Below, in pieces: positions 34,748 to 42,180 of a stretch of DNA of 64,000 bases. The notes under the pieces were generated by a model. It did no database searches, was not told where the DNA came from, and was given only the letters and a program-made list of their open reading frames with translations. The stretch is taken from assembly GCF_901411515.1 (NCBI RefSeq), contig NZ_CABDUX010000002.1:62001-126000 (forward strand), in the 5' to 3' direction. The translations under genes and the position numbers were made by a program. Source of the stretch: Raoultibacter phocaeensis. Lineage in GTDB: Bacteria; Actinomycetota; Coriobacteriia; Coriobacteriales; Eggerthellaceae. Numbering within the stretch: position 1 is the first letter of the stretch; each line of letters begins with the position of its first letter.

Positions 34748-35322
34748 CGATAATCCTCTTCGCTCGCAAACTGCCAACCGAGCAGCGCATCGCCGACGAG
34801 GCGGAATTCGAACGGCAGCGGTTTTACAAGCTTGCCTTCGTCGATATTGGTGGGGATGGATTCCAACTCGCTTTGCATCTCGAAGAACGTATCGTCCTCG
34901 AAGTCATCGAGATGCCCTTCGATTTCGTTCGGATCGGTTTTTAGTATACGTATGACGATGTCGAGATAGCCGTCAAGGCTTTCAGAGCTTTCTCGGATGG
35001 CTTCCAGCTCGCTTTGCTTGAACACCGACAGCTCGCCGCAATACCAACCGATCGCATCGTCGTCGTCCTCGCCCATGCGGGTGCTCAGTACGATGCCGTG
35101 GTTTTCGAGGTCTTCGATCGTGTAGCATTCGGCAAGCAGCTCGGGCGTGACGAGCATCTCGTCATCCTCGTCGCAATCGCTCATAACGTACACGGCCAGC
35201 ACGATGAGCATCTGGTCGCGGAAGTCGAGCGAAATGCCGAAGTGATAGTTCGGATCGTCGTGATAGGAACCCCAGAACAGCTCGTCTTGGTTCTCGAGGA
35301 GGGTTTTGACGGTAGCGCCCAT
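34744..35322 (-). CDS. hypothetical acidic protein (192 aa)
   Basis: A strongly acidic cytosolic protein (runs such as SDCDEDDEML and GEDDDDAIGW) with no signal, membrane helix or known motif. ATG 35322 follows GGGAGCTTC and was chosen because the longer frame has no conserved look. Its 3' end overlaps the tatD-like gene tail-to-tail by 4 nt. The GC content and codon use match the neighbours, so it is likely a real lineage gene. Function unknown. Confidence 0.65.
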   Translation of the reverse strand: MGATVKTLLENQDELFWGSYHDDPNYHFGISLDFRDQMLIVLAVYVMSDCDEDDEMLVTPELLAECYTIEDLENHGIVLSTRMGEDDDDAIGWYCGELSVFKQSELEAIRESSESLDGYLDIVIRILKTDPNEIEGHLDDFEDDTFFEMQSELESIPTNIDEGKLVKPLPFEFRLVGDALLGWQFASEEDYR

Positions 35323-35561
35323 GAAGCTCCCTTCGTTGAATTCTGCTTCCAGGAAACTATAGCACGGAATCGACCGATGCCTCCGTGCATGTTTTACCGC
35401 GGGAAGGTCTTTGCCGCTCGGGAAAGGATTGCGGAAGGTTTCAGGAGGCGATGCGCATGTTTCATGGCTGCGAGGTAACGGTTGGATGGAGAATCGAACG
35501 CTCGTTTCTCTGTGCGGTATGTTCGATATGTCAGCAATACCGACGGCGAAGGAGGTCGAAC

Positions 35562-36530
35562 ATGGAGCGCGATTCGAGCGATCAAAAGCCCAAGAAGGGC
35601 GGCTTGTTCGACGACCTGTCTGCCACACAGGTGATCGCCGGTGCTCTTGCCGCCGTTACTTCGATGCTGCTTGCTTCGCAGATCGGCATCGCCGGCTCGG
35701 TTATCGGCGTTGGCGTGGGTTCTATCGTGTCGGCGGTGGCATCGCAGCTGTACAAGAAATTCCTTGCCGCCTCTGCCGACAAGCTGAAAGACCTCCATCC
35801 TACGGAGATATTGGCGGGCGGAGCACAGGTCGAGAGCGGATCGGGCGTTCACGTTGGTGACGCATCGCGTCCTCTAGCCGCAGAAAAGACGGCAGTGTTG
35901 AACCCGGTTGCGCGCCGCGCGTCGAACACTCCGAGCATCGACGACGCCGCGCTTGCAGACGATGCCACCGTTCTCAAGGTGCAGTCGCTGCGCACGAACA
36001 AGCGGAAGCTGCAGCGCCGTGTTGCCGCAGTTGCCGTTGCGTCGGCGCTGGTGGCGGTTGCGCTCACCGCATTTTTCGTAAACTTCGTAACAGATGGCGA
36101 AGGGTTCGGCGAGAAGGTTTCCACGCTGCCCTACGTGCAATCCCAGCCGACGGATGAGGGGGCGCAACAAGGTAACGACAGCGGTTCGGACAAGGCTCCA
36201 AGCGATTCGGCGTCAGAGAGCGGCAGCTCGACTTCCGGCGACGCGAAAAACGACCAGAGCACGGACGGCAAAGACGACTCCGCTTCAGGTTCGACCGACA
36301 ATGGCCAACAGGGAGGTTCGACCGATCCTTCGAATCCATCTGAGGGAAGCGGCGATCAGGGAACGAATGGTGGATCGGGAGACGACGGTACGGAGGACGG
36401 CGGCCAAGGGTCAAATAACCAGGGTTCTGGTTCGGGAACGAACAACGGCTCGAGCGCCGGCAGCCAACCGAATACGGGCAGCAGCCAAGGGTCGGGAGGC
36501 GCTCAGGGTTCGACTTCTGCTAGCAGGTAG
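35562..36530 (+). CDS. membrane protein with Ser/Gly/Asn-rich extracellular tail
   Basis: A 322-aa protein with one hydrophobic region at about 22-65 (QVIAGALAAVTSMLLASQIG, VIGVGVGSIVSAVASQL) and a single helix at about 153-172 (VAAVAVASALVAVALTAFFV). The last 130 residues are a low-complexity tail rich in Ser, Gly, Asn, Asp and Gln, probably outside the cell and spanning the wall. GAAGGAGGTCGAAC precedes the ATG. No family is recognised; the tail is of the type found in surface-exposed linkers. Confidence 0.68.
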   Translation: MERDSSDQKPKKGGLFDDLSATQVIAGALAAVTSMLLASQIGIAGSVIGVGVGSIVSAVASQLYKKFLAASADKLKDLHPTEILAGGAQVESGSGVHVGDASRPLAAEKTAVLNPVARRASNTPSIDDAALADDATVLKVQSLRTNKRKLQRRVAAVAVASALVAVALTAFFVNFVTDGEGFGEKVSTLPYVQSQPTDEGAQQGNDSGSDKAPSDSASESGSSTSGDAKNDQSTDGKDDSASGSTDNGQQGGSTDPSNPSEGSGDQGTNGGSGDDGTEDGGQGSNNQGSGSGTNNGSSAGSQPNTGSSQGSGGAQGSTSASR

Positions 36531-36548
36531 GCGGTACCGGTTGTTGGA

Positions 36549-36595
36549 CCGATGGGCGGATGCGATGGTAGCTTGCGTGTGCATCCGCCCATCGG
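36549..36595. terminator. bidirectional terminator hairpin
   Basis: CCGATGGGCGGATGC (36549-36563) and GCATCCGCCCATCGG (36581-36595) form a perfect 15-bp stem between two convergent genes. The flank CGTTTCGTT on the plus side supports termination; the minus side is less T-rich. Confidence 0.65.
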
Positions 36596-36657
36596 CGTTT
36601 CGTTCGGCTTCGCCGCGGAAAGGCATGCGGAGCCGTCTGTGTACGCGGTTGGTTTTC

Positions 36658-37641
36658 CTACAGAAGATGTTCGCGCAGGTATTCGGGACTCTTCGGCGAG
36701 AGGTATGAAGGCGCGATATCGAACACCGTGCGTGCACCCGTCTGCCCCTCTTTGACGAGCCGGTACGCAGCACGCGCATACGCCACGAGCACATTTCCGG
36801 TAAATCCGGGGTTCGAGCCGAGCTTGAGCGAATATTCCACGAGTGCGGGATTGCCGTCGCCCGTCTTGCCGCTTCTGAGAACGAATCCGCCGTGGGGCAT
36901 GGCAGAATGGTCGCGGTCGAGCTCTTGCTGAGAGATGAAGTGCACGGTTGTGTCGTAATCGGCGAAGTAGTTGGGCATCTCGACGATCTCTTTTTCGACG
37001 GCTGCTGCGTCGGCTCCGTCTTCGAGCACGACCCAACAGTCACGCAGATGCTTTTGGCGTGTGGTGAGCTGCGGGTTCGATCCCGACCGAACGGCTTCGA
37101 GCGCCGCTTCGACAGGTACGGTGTACTGCTTCGCATCGGCTACGCCCTCGATGCGGCGAATCGCGTCGGAGTGGCCCTGGCTGACGCCGCGGCCCCAGAA
37201 CGTGTAATCTGCTCCTTCGGGCAGAATGCAGGTGCCGTACAGGCGGTTGAGCGAGAACATGCCCGGATCCCAGCCGCACGAGATGACGGCAATCGTACCT
37301 GCATCTTGAGCGGCATCGTTCGCCGCGGCGAAATGCTCGGGTATGTTCGCGTGGGTGTCGAAGCTGTCTACCACGGTGAATCGTTCGGCGTAGTACGGCG
37401 TCTGCTTGGGCAGGTCAGTCGCGCTGCCTCCGCACAGGATAAGCACGTCGACGTCGTTCGCCCCCTCGTCGAGCTCGCTTGCCGAACGCACCGCCACGCC
37501 CTTGGTGAGCGCTTCGACGGTGGCGGGATCGCGCCGGGTGAAGATGCCGGCGAGTTCCATATCTTCCTGCTGGGCGATGGCGGCTTCGACGCCGCGCCCG
37601 AGATTGCCGTATCCGAGAATTCCTATGCGAATGCTGTTCAT
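36658..37641 (-). CDS. ddh: meso-diaminopimelate dehydrogenase
   Basis: A 327-aa NADP-dependent enzyme that makes meso-DAP directly from tetrahydrodipicolinate, for lysine and peptidoglycan. The Rossmann motif GILGYGNLGRGVEAAI is at residues 6-21; family motifs include LCGGSATDLP near 72, SFDTHANIPEH near 93, CGWDPGMFSLNRLYG near 119 and GGFVLRSGKTGD near 252. Length matches known Ddh (about 320-330). The start ATG lies behind AAGGAGCACC. It stands alone, divergent from a response regulator. Confidence 0.93.
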   Translation of the reverse strand: MNSIRIGILGYGNLGRGVEAAIAQQEDMELAGIFTRRDPATVEALTKGVAVRSASELDEGANDVDVLILCGGSATDLPKQTPYYAERFTVVDSFDTHANIPEHFAAANDAAQDAGTIAVISCGWDPGMFSLNRLYGTCILPEGADYTFWGRGVSQGHSDAIRRIEGVADAKQYTVPVEAALEAVRSGSNPQLTTRQKHLRDCWVVLEDGADAAAVEKEIVEMPNYFADYDTTVHFISQQELDRDHSAMPHGGFVLRSGKTGDGNPALVEYSLKLGSNPGFTGNVLVAYARAAYRLVKEGQTGARTVFDIAPSYLSPKSPEYLREHLL

Positions 37642-37817
37642 GGTGCTCCTTGCATGTTGTTGCGTACGGGTTCGTGTGTTTTGCACTGTATATACTAATG
37701 CCACAGTGTTGCTTGCGGGTAAAATCTTCGAAAGACAACGAAAGAATCCAAGGACGTGCGCTCGGCGGACGGCGTGCCTCACTCGAGCCGCATCGCACGG
37801 CGATAAGGCCGCTTTGC

Positions 37818-37823
37818 TATAAT
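37818..37823 (+). promoter_or_regulatory. extended -10 box giving a leaderless response-regulator transcript
   Basis: TTTGCTATAAT, an extended -10 (TGn TATAAT), ends 6 nt before the ATG at 37830. No Shine-Dalgarno sequence fits between, so the transcript should start at or within a base of the start codon. Confidence 0.55.
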
Positions 37824-37829
37824 CGCCGT

Positions 37830-38552
37830 ATGGCAACTGGAAAGAACAAGGTGAAAAGTATCCTCATCGTCGAAGACGATGCGGCTATCAACGACGTCGT
37901 CTGCTCGTTTCTTGCGAAGGCGGGATACGCATGCACCCCGGCGTTCTCGGGTACCGAGGCCCGCTTGCTTTTGCAAGGCTCTTCTCGCTTCGATATGGTG
38001 ATTACCGACCTCATGTTGCCGGGGATGTCGGGAAAAGACGTGGTGAGCCTCGTCCGCGCAAGCGGCGATGTGCCGATCATCGTGGTTTCTGCGAAAAGCG
38101 AGGTTTCGGACAAAGTCGATCTGTTGAGGATTGGTGCGGACGACTACCTCGTGAAGCCGTTCGACCTCGAAGAACTGCTCGCTCGCGTGGAGGTGCAGGC
38201 AAGACGAAACGCGCAGCGCAGCGATTCAGGATCGGTGCCGGGGCGTCTGCTCCGATTCGCCTCATGGGAACTCGATCTCGATGCCCGCACTCTCCGGGTG
38301 GCGGGCGAGTCGATCAAGCTTACGCGTACCGAATTCGAGATGGTTGCCGCGCTCATGGCTCATCCGATGAGGGTGTATTCGAAGAGGGATCTTTCGATGG
38401 CTGCGTGGGGTGATGAGGCGGCGCTTGAGGAGAAGAGTGTGAGCACGCATATCGGCAACATTCGCACCAAACTCAAGGGCACGGGCACCGACGGGTGCAT
38501 CGAGACGGTGTGGGGTGTTGGGTTTAGGCTCGTCGACGATGCGCGTCGATAA
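37830..38552 (+). CDS. OmpR/PhoB-family response regulator
   Basis: A 240-aa regulator. The receiver domain (about 10-125) has the acidic pair EDD, the phospho-acceptor Asp in MVITDLML near 62 and the Lys in LVKPFDLEELL near 111. The C-terminal winged helix (about 145-238) has KLTRTEFEMVAALMAHPMRV and the CIETVWGVGFRL strand. With the ABC transporter and kinase downstream it forms a BceRS/lantibiotic-immunity-like set, presumably sensing an envelope-active peptide. Direct repeats upstream of the ABC gene are likely its target. Confidence 0.87.
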   Translation: MATGKNKVKSILIVEDDAAINDVVCSFLAKAGYACTPAFSGTEARLLLQGSSRFDMVITDLMLPGMSGKDVVSLVRASGDVPIIVVSAKSEVSDKVDLLRIGADDYLVKPFDLEELLARVEVQARRNAQRSDSGSVPGRLLRFASWELDLDARTLRVAGESIKLTRTEFEMVAALMAHPMRVYSKRDLSMAAWGDEAALEEKSVSTHIGNIRTKLKGTGTDGCIETVWGVGFRLVDDARR

Positions 38553-38577
38553 GTGGCCTGCTGCGGCCTGGCAGCCT

Positions 38578-38680
38578 GTGACCCCCCGATCAGGTACGCA
38601 GACCGTCGCGGCTCGCTCTCTCGTGACCCCCCGATCAGGCAAGCAGACCGTCGTGGCTCGTCCGCCCGTGACCTCGCGCG
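38578..38680. repeat. two and a part copies of a 45-bp tandem repeat
   Basis: GTGACCCCCCGATCAGG starts at 38578 and again at 38623; each 45-bp copy continues with (T/C)A(C/A)GCAGACCGTCG(C/T)GGCTCG. A third partial copy begins GTGACC at 38668. It fills the 318-bp gap between the response regulator and the ABC gene. It is too short and has no spacers, so it is not a CRISPR. Confidence 0.65.
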
Positions 38681-38784
38681 CCCGCGGGCGGCTCGGTGCG
38701 GCTTGTCCGCGCGCGATCTTTGCGGAATGCCTGCGTGCTTGCCGGCCGTCTGTTTGGCAAGCGTCGCTCGTGTCACGATCTTGC

Positions 38785-38802
38785 AGCTTTCTTGTAGCTT
38801 TC
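38785..38802 (+). promoter_or_regulatory. direct repeats AGCTTTC with 11-bp period (OmpR-type site)
   Basis: AGCTTTC occurs at 38785-38791 and 38796-38802, one helical turn apart, about 70 nt upstream of the ABC ATPase start. OmpR-family regulators bind such head-to-tail repeats, and one is encoded just upstream. Confidence 0.45.
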
Positions 38803-38870
38803 CCAGGGGTTCCTGAAAATCCGTTTCCTATCGTGGGGATACGACAAAACCCCCAGGGAAAGGAGACGGT

Positions 38871-39815
38871 ATGAATGCTCTTAAAACCGTAGCGCTCGGC
38901 AAGCGATACGGTGGGACATGGGCGGTCGACCATGTGACCATGACGGTTGCCGAAGGCGATATCTACGGATTCGTCGGCCGCAACGGGGCGGGGAAGTCGA
39001 CGCTCATGCGGGTGGTGGCGGGGCTGTCGCTTCCGACGGAGGGCTCCGTCGAGCTGTTCGGCGAAGTCGTCCAGCCCGGCGAAACGAGTCCCCGCTTGGG
39101 TTCGATCATCGAAGGCCCCGGGTTGCACCCGAACCTTTCGGGGCTTGACAACGTGATGTGCCGTGCGCTCGCGCTCGGTGCTGCGAACCCCCGAGCGATT
39201 TCGGGAGATGTGCTCGAGTTCGTGGGGCTCGCCGATGTTGCCAAGCAAAGGGCGTACTCCTATTCGCTCGGCATGAAGCAACGTCTCGGTCTCGCGCTCG
39301 CTCTCGTGGGTTCCCCGGACCTTCTGTTGCTTGACGAGCCGTTCAACGGTCTCGACCCGGAAGGCGTACGCGATATCCGCAGCCTCATCATGCGCCTTAA
39401 CGCGGAACGCGGTATCACGGTGTTCATCAGCTCGCATGTGCTCGACCAGCTCGAGCGCATGGTTACGCGCTACGGCGTCATCCGCGAAGGCCGATTGGTG
39501 CGGGAGCTGACGGTTGAGGAGCTCGATCGTGAGTGCTCGGATTACCTGTGCATCCAAAGCCCCGAATGCGAAACGGCGCTTGCGGTACTCGAGCGCGCAC
39601 GGCCCGACATCGCGTTCGGCGTCTACGAGGACGGGTCGATCCGGGCTGCAACCGAGCTCTCTTCCGACGAGGTGGGATGGATACTTGCTAAGGCGGGTAT
39701 TCCCGTATCGGCGATGTATCGCCATTCGCGCGATATCGAAGACTACTTCGTCGAGCTGATGGGTGAAGAGCCTTCGCGGGGCAGTCGCGCGAAAGGGGGC
39801 GGTGCGTCATGCTGA
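38871..39815 (+). CDS. ABC transporter ATP-binding protein (BcrA/lantibiotic-immunity type)
   Basis: A 314-aa ATPase: Walker A GFVGRNGAGKST near residue 34, signature YSLGMKQRLGLALAL near 131, Walker B LLLLDEPFNGLDPEG near 151, H-loop FISSHVLDQ near 184. The C-terminal 100 residues are the extension common in peptide-antibiotic exporters such as BcrA. AAAGGAGACGGT precedes the ATG. It overlaps the permease gene by 7 nt. It would power export or removal of a membrane-active compound. Confidence 0.88.
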   Translation: MNALKTVALGKRYGGTWAVDHVTMTVAEGDIYGFVGRNGAGKSTLMRVVAGLSLPTEGSVELFGEVVQPGETSPRLGSIIEGPGLHPNLSGLDNVMCRALALGAANPRAISGDVLEFVGLADVAKQRAYSYSLGMKQRLGLALALVGSPDLLLLDEPFNGLDPEGVRDIRSLIMRLNAERGITVFISSHVLDQLERMVTRYGVIREGRLVRELTVEELDRECSDYLCIQSPECETALAVLERARPDIAFGVYEDGSIRAATELSSDEVGWILAKAGIPVSAMYRHSRDIEDYFVELMGEEPSRGSRAKGGGASC

Positions 39816-40597
39816 GCATGCTGAGATCGAACCTGTATCGCCTGATCAAAACACGATCTACCTGGGCTTTCCTCTTTCTTTACGCTCTTACTGTATATCT
39901 TGGCGCCTCATTTGTCTTGTTCGTCGCATCGAACACGACCGACAGCTCCTATATCGCATCGTCCTCCTCGCTCAGCATCACGGCGGCGCAGATGTACGGA
40001 AAGGCCCTTGCGTCGACAGTCACGGTGCCGATTGCCGCAAGCGTGTTTCTTGCGAACTTCTTCTGCGCCGATTTCAAGACGAAGGCGGTCAAGAACGTGC
40101 TCCAAGCAAAGGGCGGAAGGACGTCGTATGCGCTTGCCGCCGTGGTTACGACTTGTATCGTGGTCGTGGCGGCGATGGTTGCGGCGATAGCAGTTGCGGA
40201 GATCGCGTACCGAACCCTTGGCTTCGCGATCACCGATTACGACTTCGCGGGGTTGGCGCTGTTGGCGTGTCAGGTTCTGCTCGTTTCGGTGGCGTACGCC
40301 TGTATCGCCGTTTTTCTGACGTTTGTTTCAGGCGACGAGACGTTTTCGGTTATGGCGGCGCTTCTCGTGTCCTCGGGGCTCATAGAATCGTTTCTGAGCA
40401 TGGTGTTCTCGAACGTGTTCAGCGGGTTTCCGCCCCTGCGCGATTGTCTCGACGGGTACCTCGCCGCTCAGGTGGCAGTACAGCTGAGCTCGGGTGCGGT
40501 GTCGGATGCAGGCGGCTTCGTAGCCGCTGGGGTTACCTGCGTCGTTGCCGTCGGTCTGTGCGTGTTCGTGATGAGGAAGCGGGAGCTTGCAAAATGA
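39809..40597 (+). CDS. ABC transporter permease (ABC-2/lantibiotic-immunity type)
   Basis: A 262-aa permease with six predicted helices (for example WAFLFLYALTVYLGASFVLFV near 18, VVTTCIVVVAAMVAAIAVAEIA near 110, LALLACQVLLVSVAYACIAVFL near 146). Size and topology match the BcrB/MutE-type partners of the ATPase before it. It ends in ATGA overlapping the kinase start, so the three genes form one operon. Confidence 0.8.
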   Translation: MLSMLRSNLYRLIKTRSTWAFLFLYALTVYLGASFVLFVASNTTDSSYIASSSSLSITAAQMYGKALASTVTVPIAASVFLANFFCADFKTKAVKNVLQAKGGRTSYALAAVVTTCIVVVAAMVAAIAVAEIAYRTLGFAITDYDFAGLALLACQVLLVSVAYACIAVFLTFVSGDETFSVMAALLVSSGLIESFLSMVFSNVFSGFPPLRDCLDGYLAAQVAVQLSSGAVSDAGGFVAAGVTCVVAVGLCVFVMRKRELAK

Positions 40598-41472
40598 TCG
40601 TTGCCATCGTCATCCTGTCGCTTGCTGTCGTGCTGCTTGCGGTACTGGTCGTGTGCTACGAGCGCGAGTTTCGCCGGTTCGCACATTTTCTTGCGCATCG
40701 AAATGCAACCAGCAATCAGCGCTTGGCAGTTGAGCTTCGCACGCGGGGAACCGTTGGTGCTGCGCAGGAGGCGAATGGTCTGCTAGATGGCGAGCGGCGG
40801 CTGCACATCGAAGTCGATGACGAGCGGCAGCGTTTCCACGAGGATCTCGTAGCGCTCTCGCACGATGTGCGCACGCCGCTTGCCGGGGCGCAAGGCTACC
40901 TCCAGCTCTACGGGTTCGAAGACGATCCGGCCGAGCGCGAGCGATGCGTGCGCGAGGCGCAGGATCGGTTGGCGGCTATGAAGCAGCTCGTCGATCAGCT
41001 GTTCGAGTATACGAAAGCTCACGATCCCGGTCGCGAGTCGTGTGCGGATAAGGTTTCGGTGTATGAAGCGGTCGTCGAGGCGTTCACTGCGCTCTATCCC
41101 GATTTCGAAAGCAAGGGATGGGAGCCGGTCATCGATTTCGAAGACGAGGGGTTTGCGGTAAAGGCGGCTCGAGACGATGCGGTGCGCGTGTTTTCCAACC
41201 TTGCCATGAACTGTCTCAAGCACGGCTCATCCGCCCCTGTAGTGGTGCAGCGAGGCAGTGTGATTACCGTGTCGAACCGCGTCGACGCGCCCCGCGCCAT
41301 CGATATCGACCAGCTGTTCACAAGATTCTACCGTGCCGACGTATCGAGGGGCGCTATAGGTAGCGGCTTGGGTTTGGCGATCGTCGCGCGCTTGTGTGAG
41401 AGCATGGGGGCAACAGCCGAAGCCGAGATTGAAGGAGACGTGCTTTCAATCAGGATCGCGTTTAGGCGCTAA
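40594..41472 (+). CDS. sensor histidine kinase (small, single-TM)
   Basis: A 292-aa kinase. One N-terminal helix (VAIVILSLAVVLLAVLVV) is followed by an H-box ALSHDVRTPLAGAQGYLQL near residue 86, an N-box NLAMNCLKHG near 204 and the G-box GSGLGLAIVARL near 254. It has no extracellular sensor domain, as in intramembrane-sensing kinases that read the state of a neighbouring ABC transporter. It pairs with the response regulator at 37830. Confidence 0.86.
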   Translation: MIVAIVILSLAVVLLAVLVVCYEREFRRFAHFLAHRNATSNQRLAVELRTRGTVGAAQEANGLLDGERRLHIEVDDERQRFHEDLVALSHDVRTPLAGAQGYLQLYGFEDDPAERERCVREAQDRLAAMKQLVDQLFEYTKAHDPGRESCADKVSVYEAVVEAFTALYPDFESKGWEPVIDFEDEGFAVKAARDDAVRVFSNLAMNCLKHGSSAPVVVQRGSVITVSNRVDAPRAIDIDQLFTRFYRADVSRGAIGSGLGLAIVARLCESMGATAEAEIEGDVLSIRIAFRR

Positions 41473-41484
41473 CACGCTTCGGCT

Positions 41485-42180
41485 TCAGCACGCTTCGGGC
41501 TCGAGCCGGTAGCCGATGCCCCAGACGGTTTGGATGATGCGCGGGTCGGACGGATCGTCTTCGACCTTCTCGCGGAGTTTCTTGATGAACACCGTGATGC
41601 TTGATGTTTCGCCGACGAACTCCTTGCCCCACGCCGCTTCCACGAGCTGCTCTTTCGAAAGCACGACGCCGGGATTGCTGGCGAGCGCGAAGAGTATCTT
41701 GAACTCTTTCGGGGTGAGCGAAATCCGCGCGTCTTCCTTGGTTGCACGGAATTGGGCGGCATCGAGCGTAAACCGGCCGAAACGCAGCACCTCTTCTTTC
41801 GCCGTCGCCGCAGTGGTCATGCTCGCCCGGCGCAGGTGCGCTTCGATATGCATGAGCAGTTCGCGCGGATCGAACGGTTTTACCATGTAGTCGTCGCCGC
41901 CAGCTTGAAAACCGATGCCCTTGTCGACGATGTCGCCTTTCGCTGAAAGGAAGATGACAGGCGCCGTGACGCCGCGTGCGCGCAGTTCGCGGCAGGCGGT
42001 GAACCCGTCCATTTTCGGCATCATCACATCCATGATGATGAGGTCGGGCTTTTCCTCTTCGGCAACGGTAAGGGCATCGTGTCCGTTGTCGGTGTAGGCG
42101 AACTCGTAGCCCGCATCAGTTATCATGCTCGACACCAAACGTTCGATGCTGGCTTCGTCGTCAACAAGCAGTATCTTCAT
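41485..42180 (-). CDS. OmpR/PhoB-family response regulator
   Basis: A 231-aa regulator: receiver domain (about 1-118) with LLVDDE, phospho-acceptor in DLIIMDVMMPKMDG near 51 and MVKPFDPREL near 102; winged helix (about 132-229) with SLTPKEFKILFALASNPG and IIQTVWGIGYRL. It overlaps the upstream kinase gene by 20 nt. It is the presumed partner of the DUF3365 kinase and may control the divergent molybdenum-enzyme operon. Confidence 0.88.
   Translation of the reverse strand: MKILLVDDEASIERLVSSMITDAGYEFAYTDNGHDALTVAEEEKPDLIIMDVMMPKMDGFTACRELRARGVTAPVIFLSAKGDIVDKGIGFQAGGDDYMVKPFDPRELLMHIEAHLRRASMTTAATAKEEVLRFGRFTLDAAQFRATKEDARISLTPKEFKILFALASNPGVVLSKEQLVEAAWGKEFVGETSSITVFIKKLREKVEDDPSDPRIIQTVWGIGYRLEPEAC

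Noticed and set aside
38578-38680. CRISPR array
   Set aside because: Only two and a part units, directly adjacent with no unique spacers, and no cas genes.
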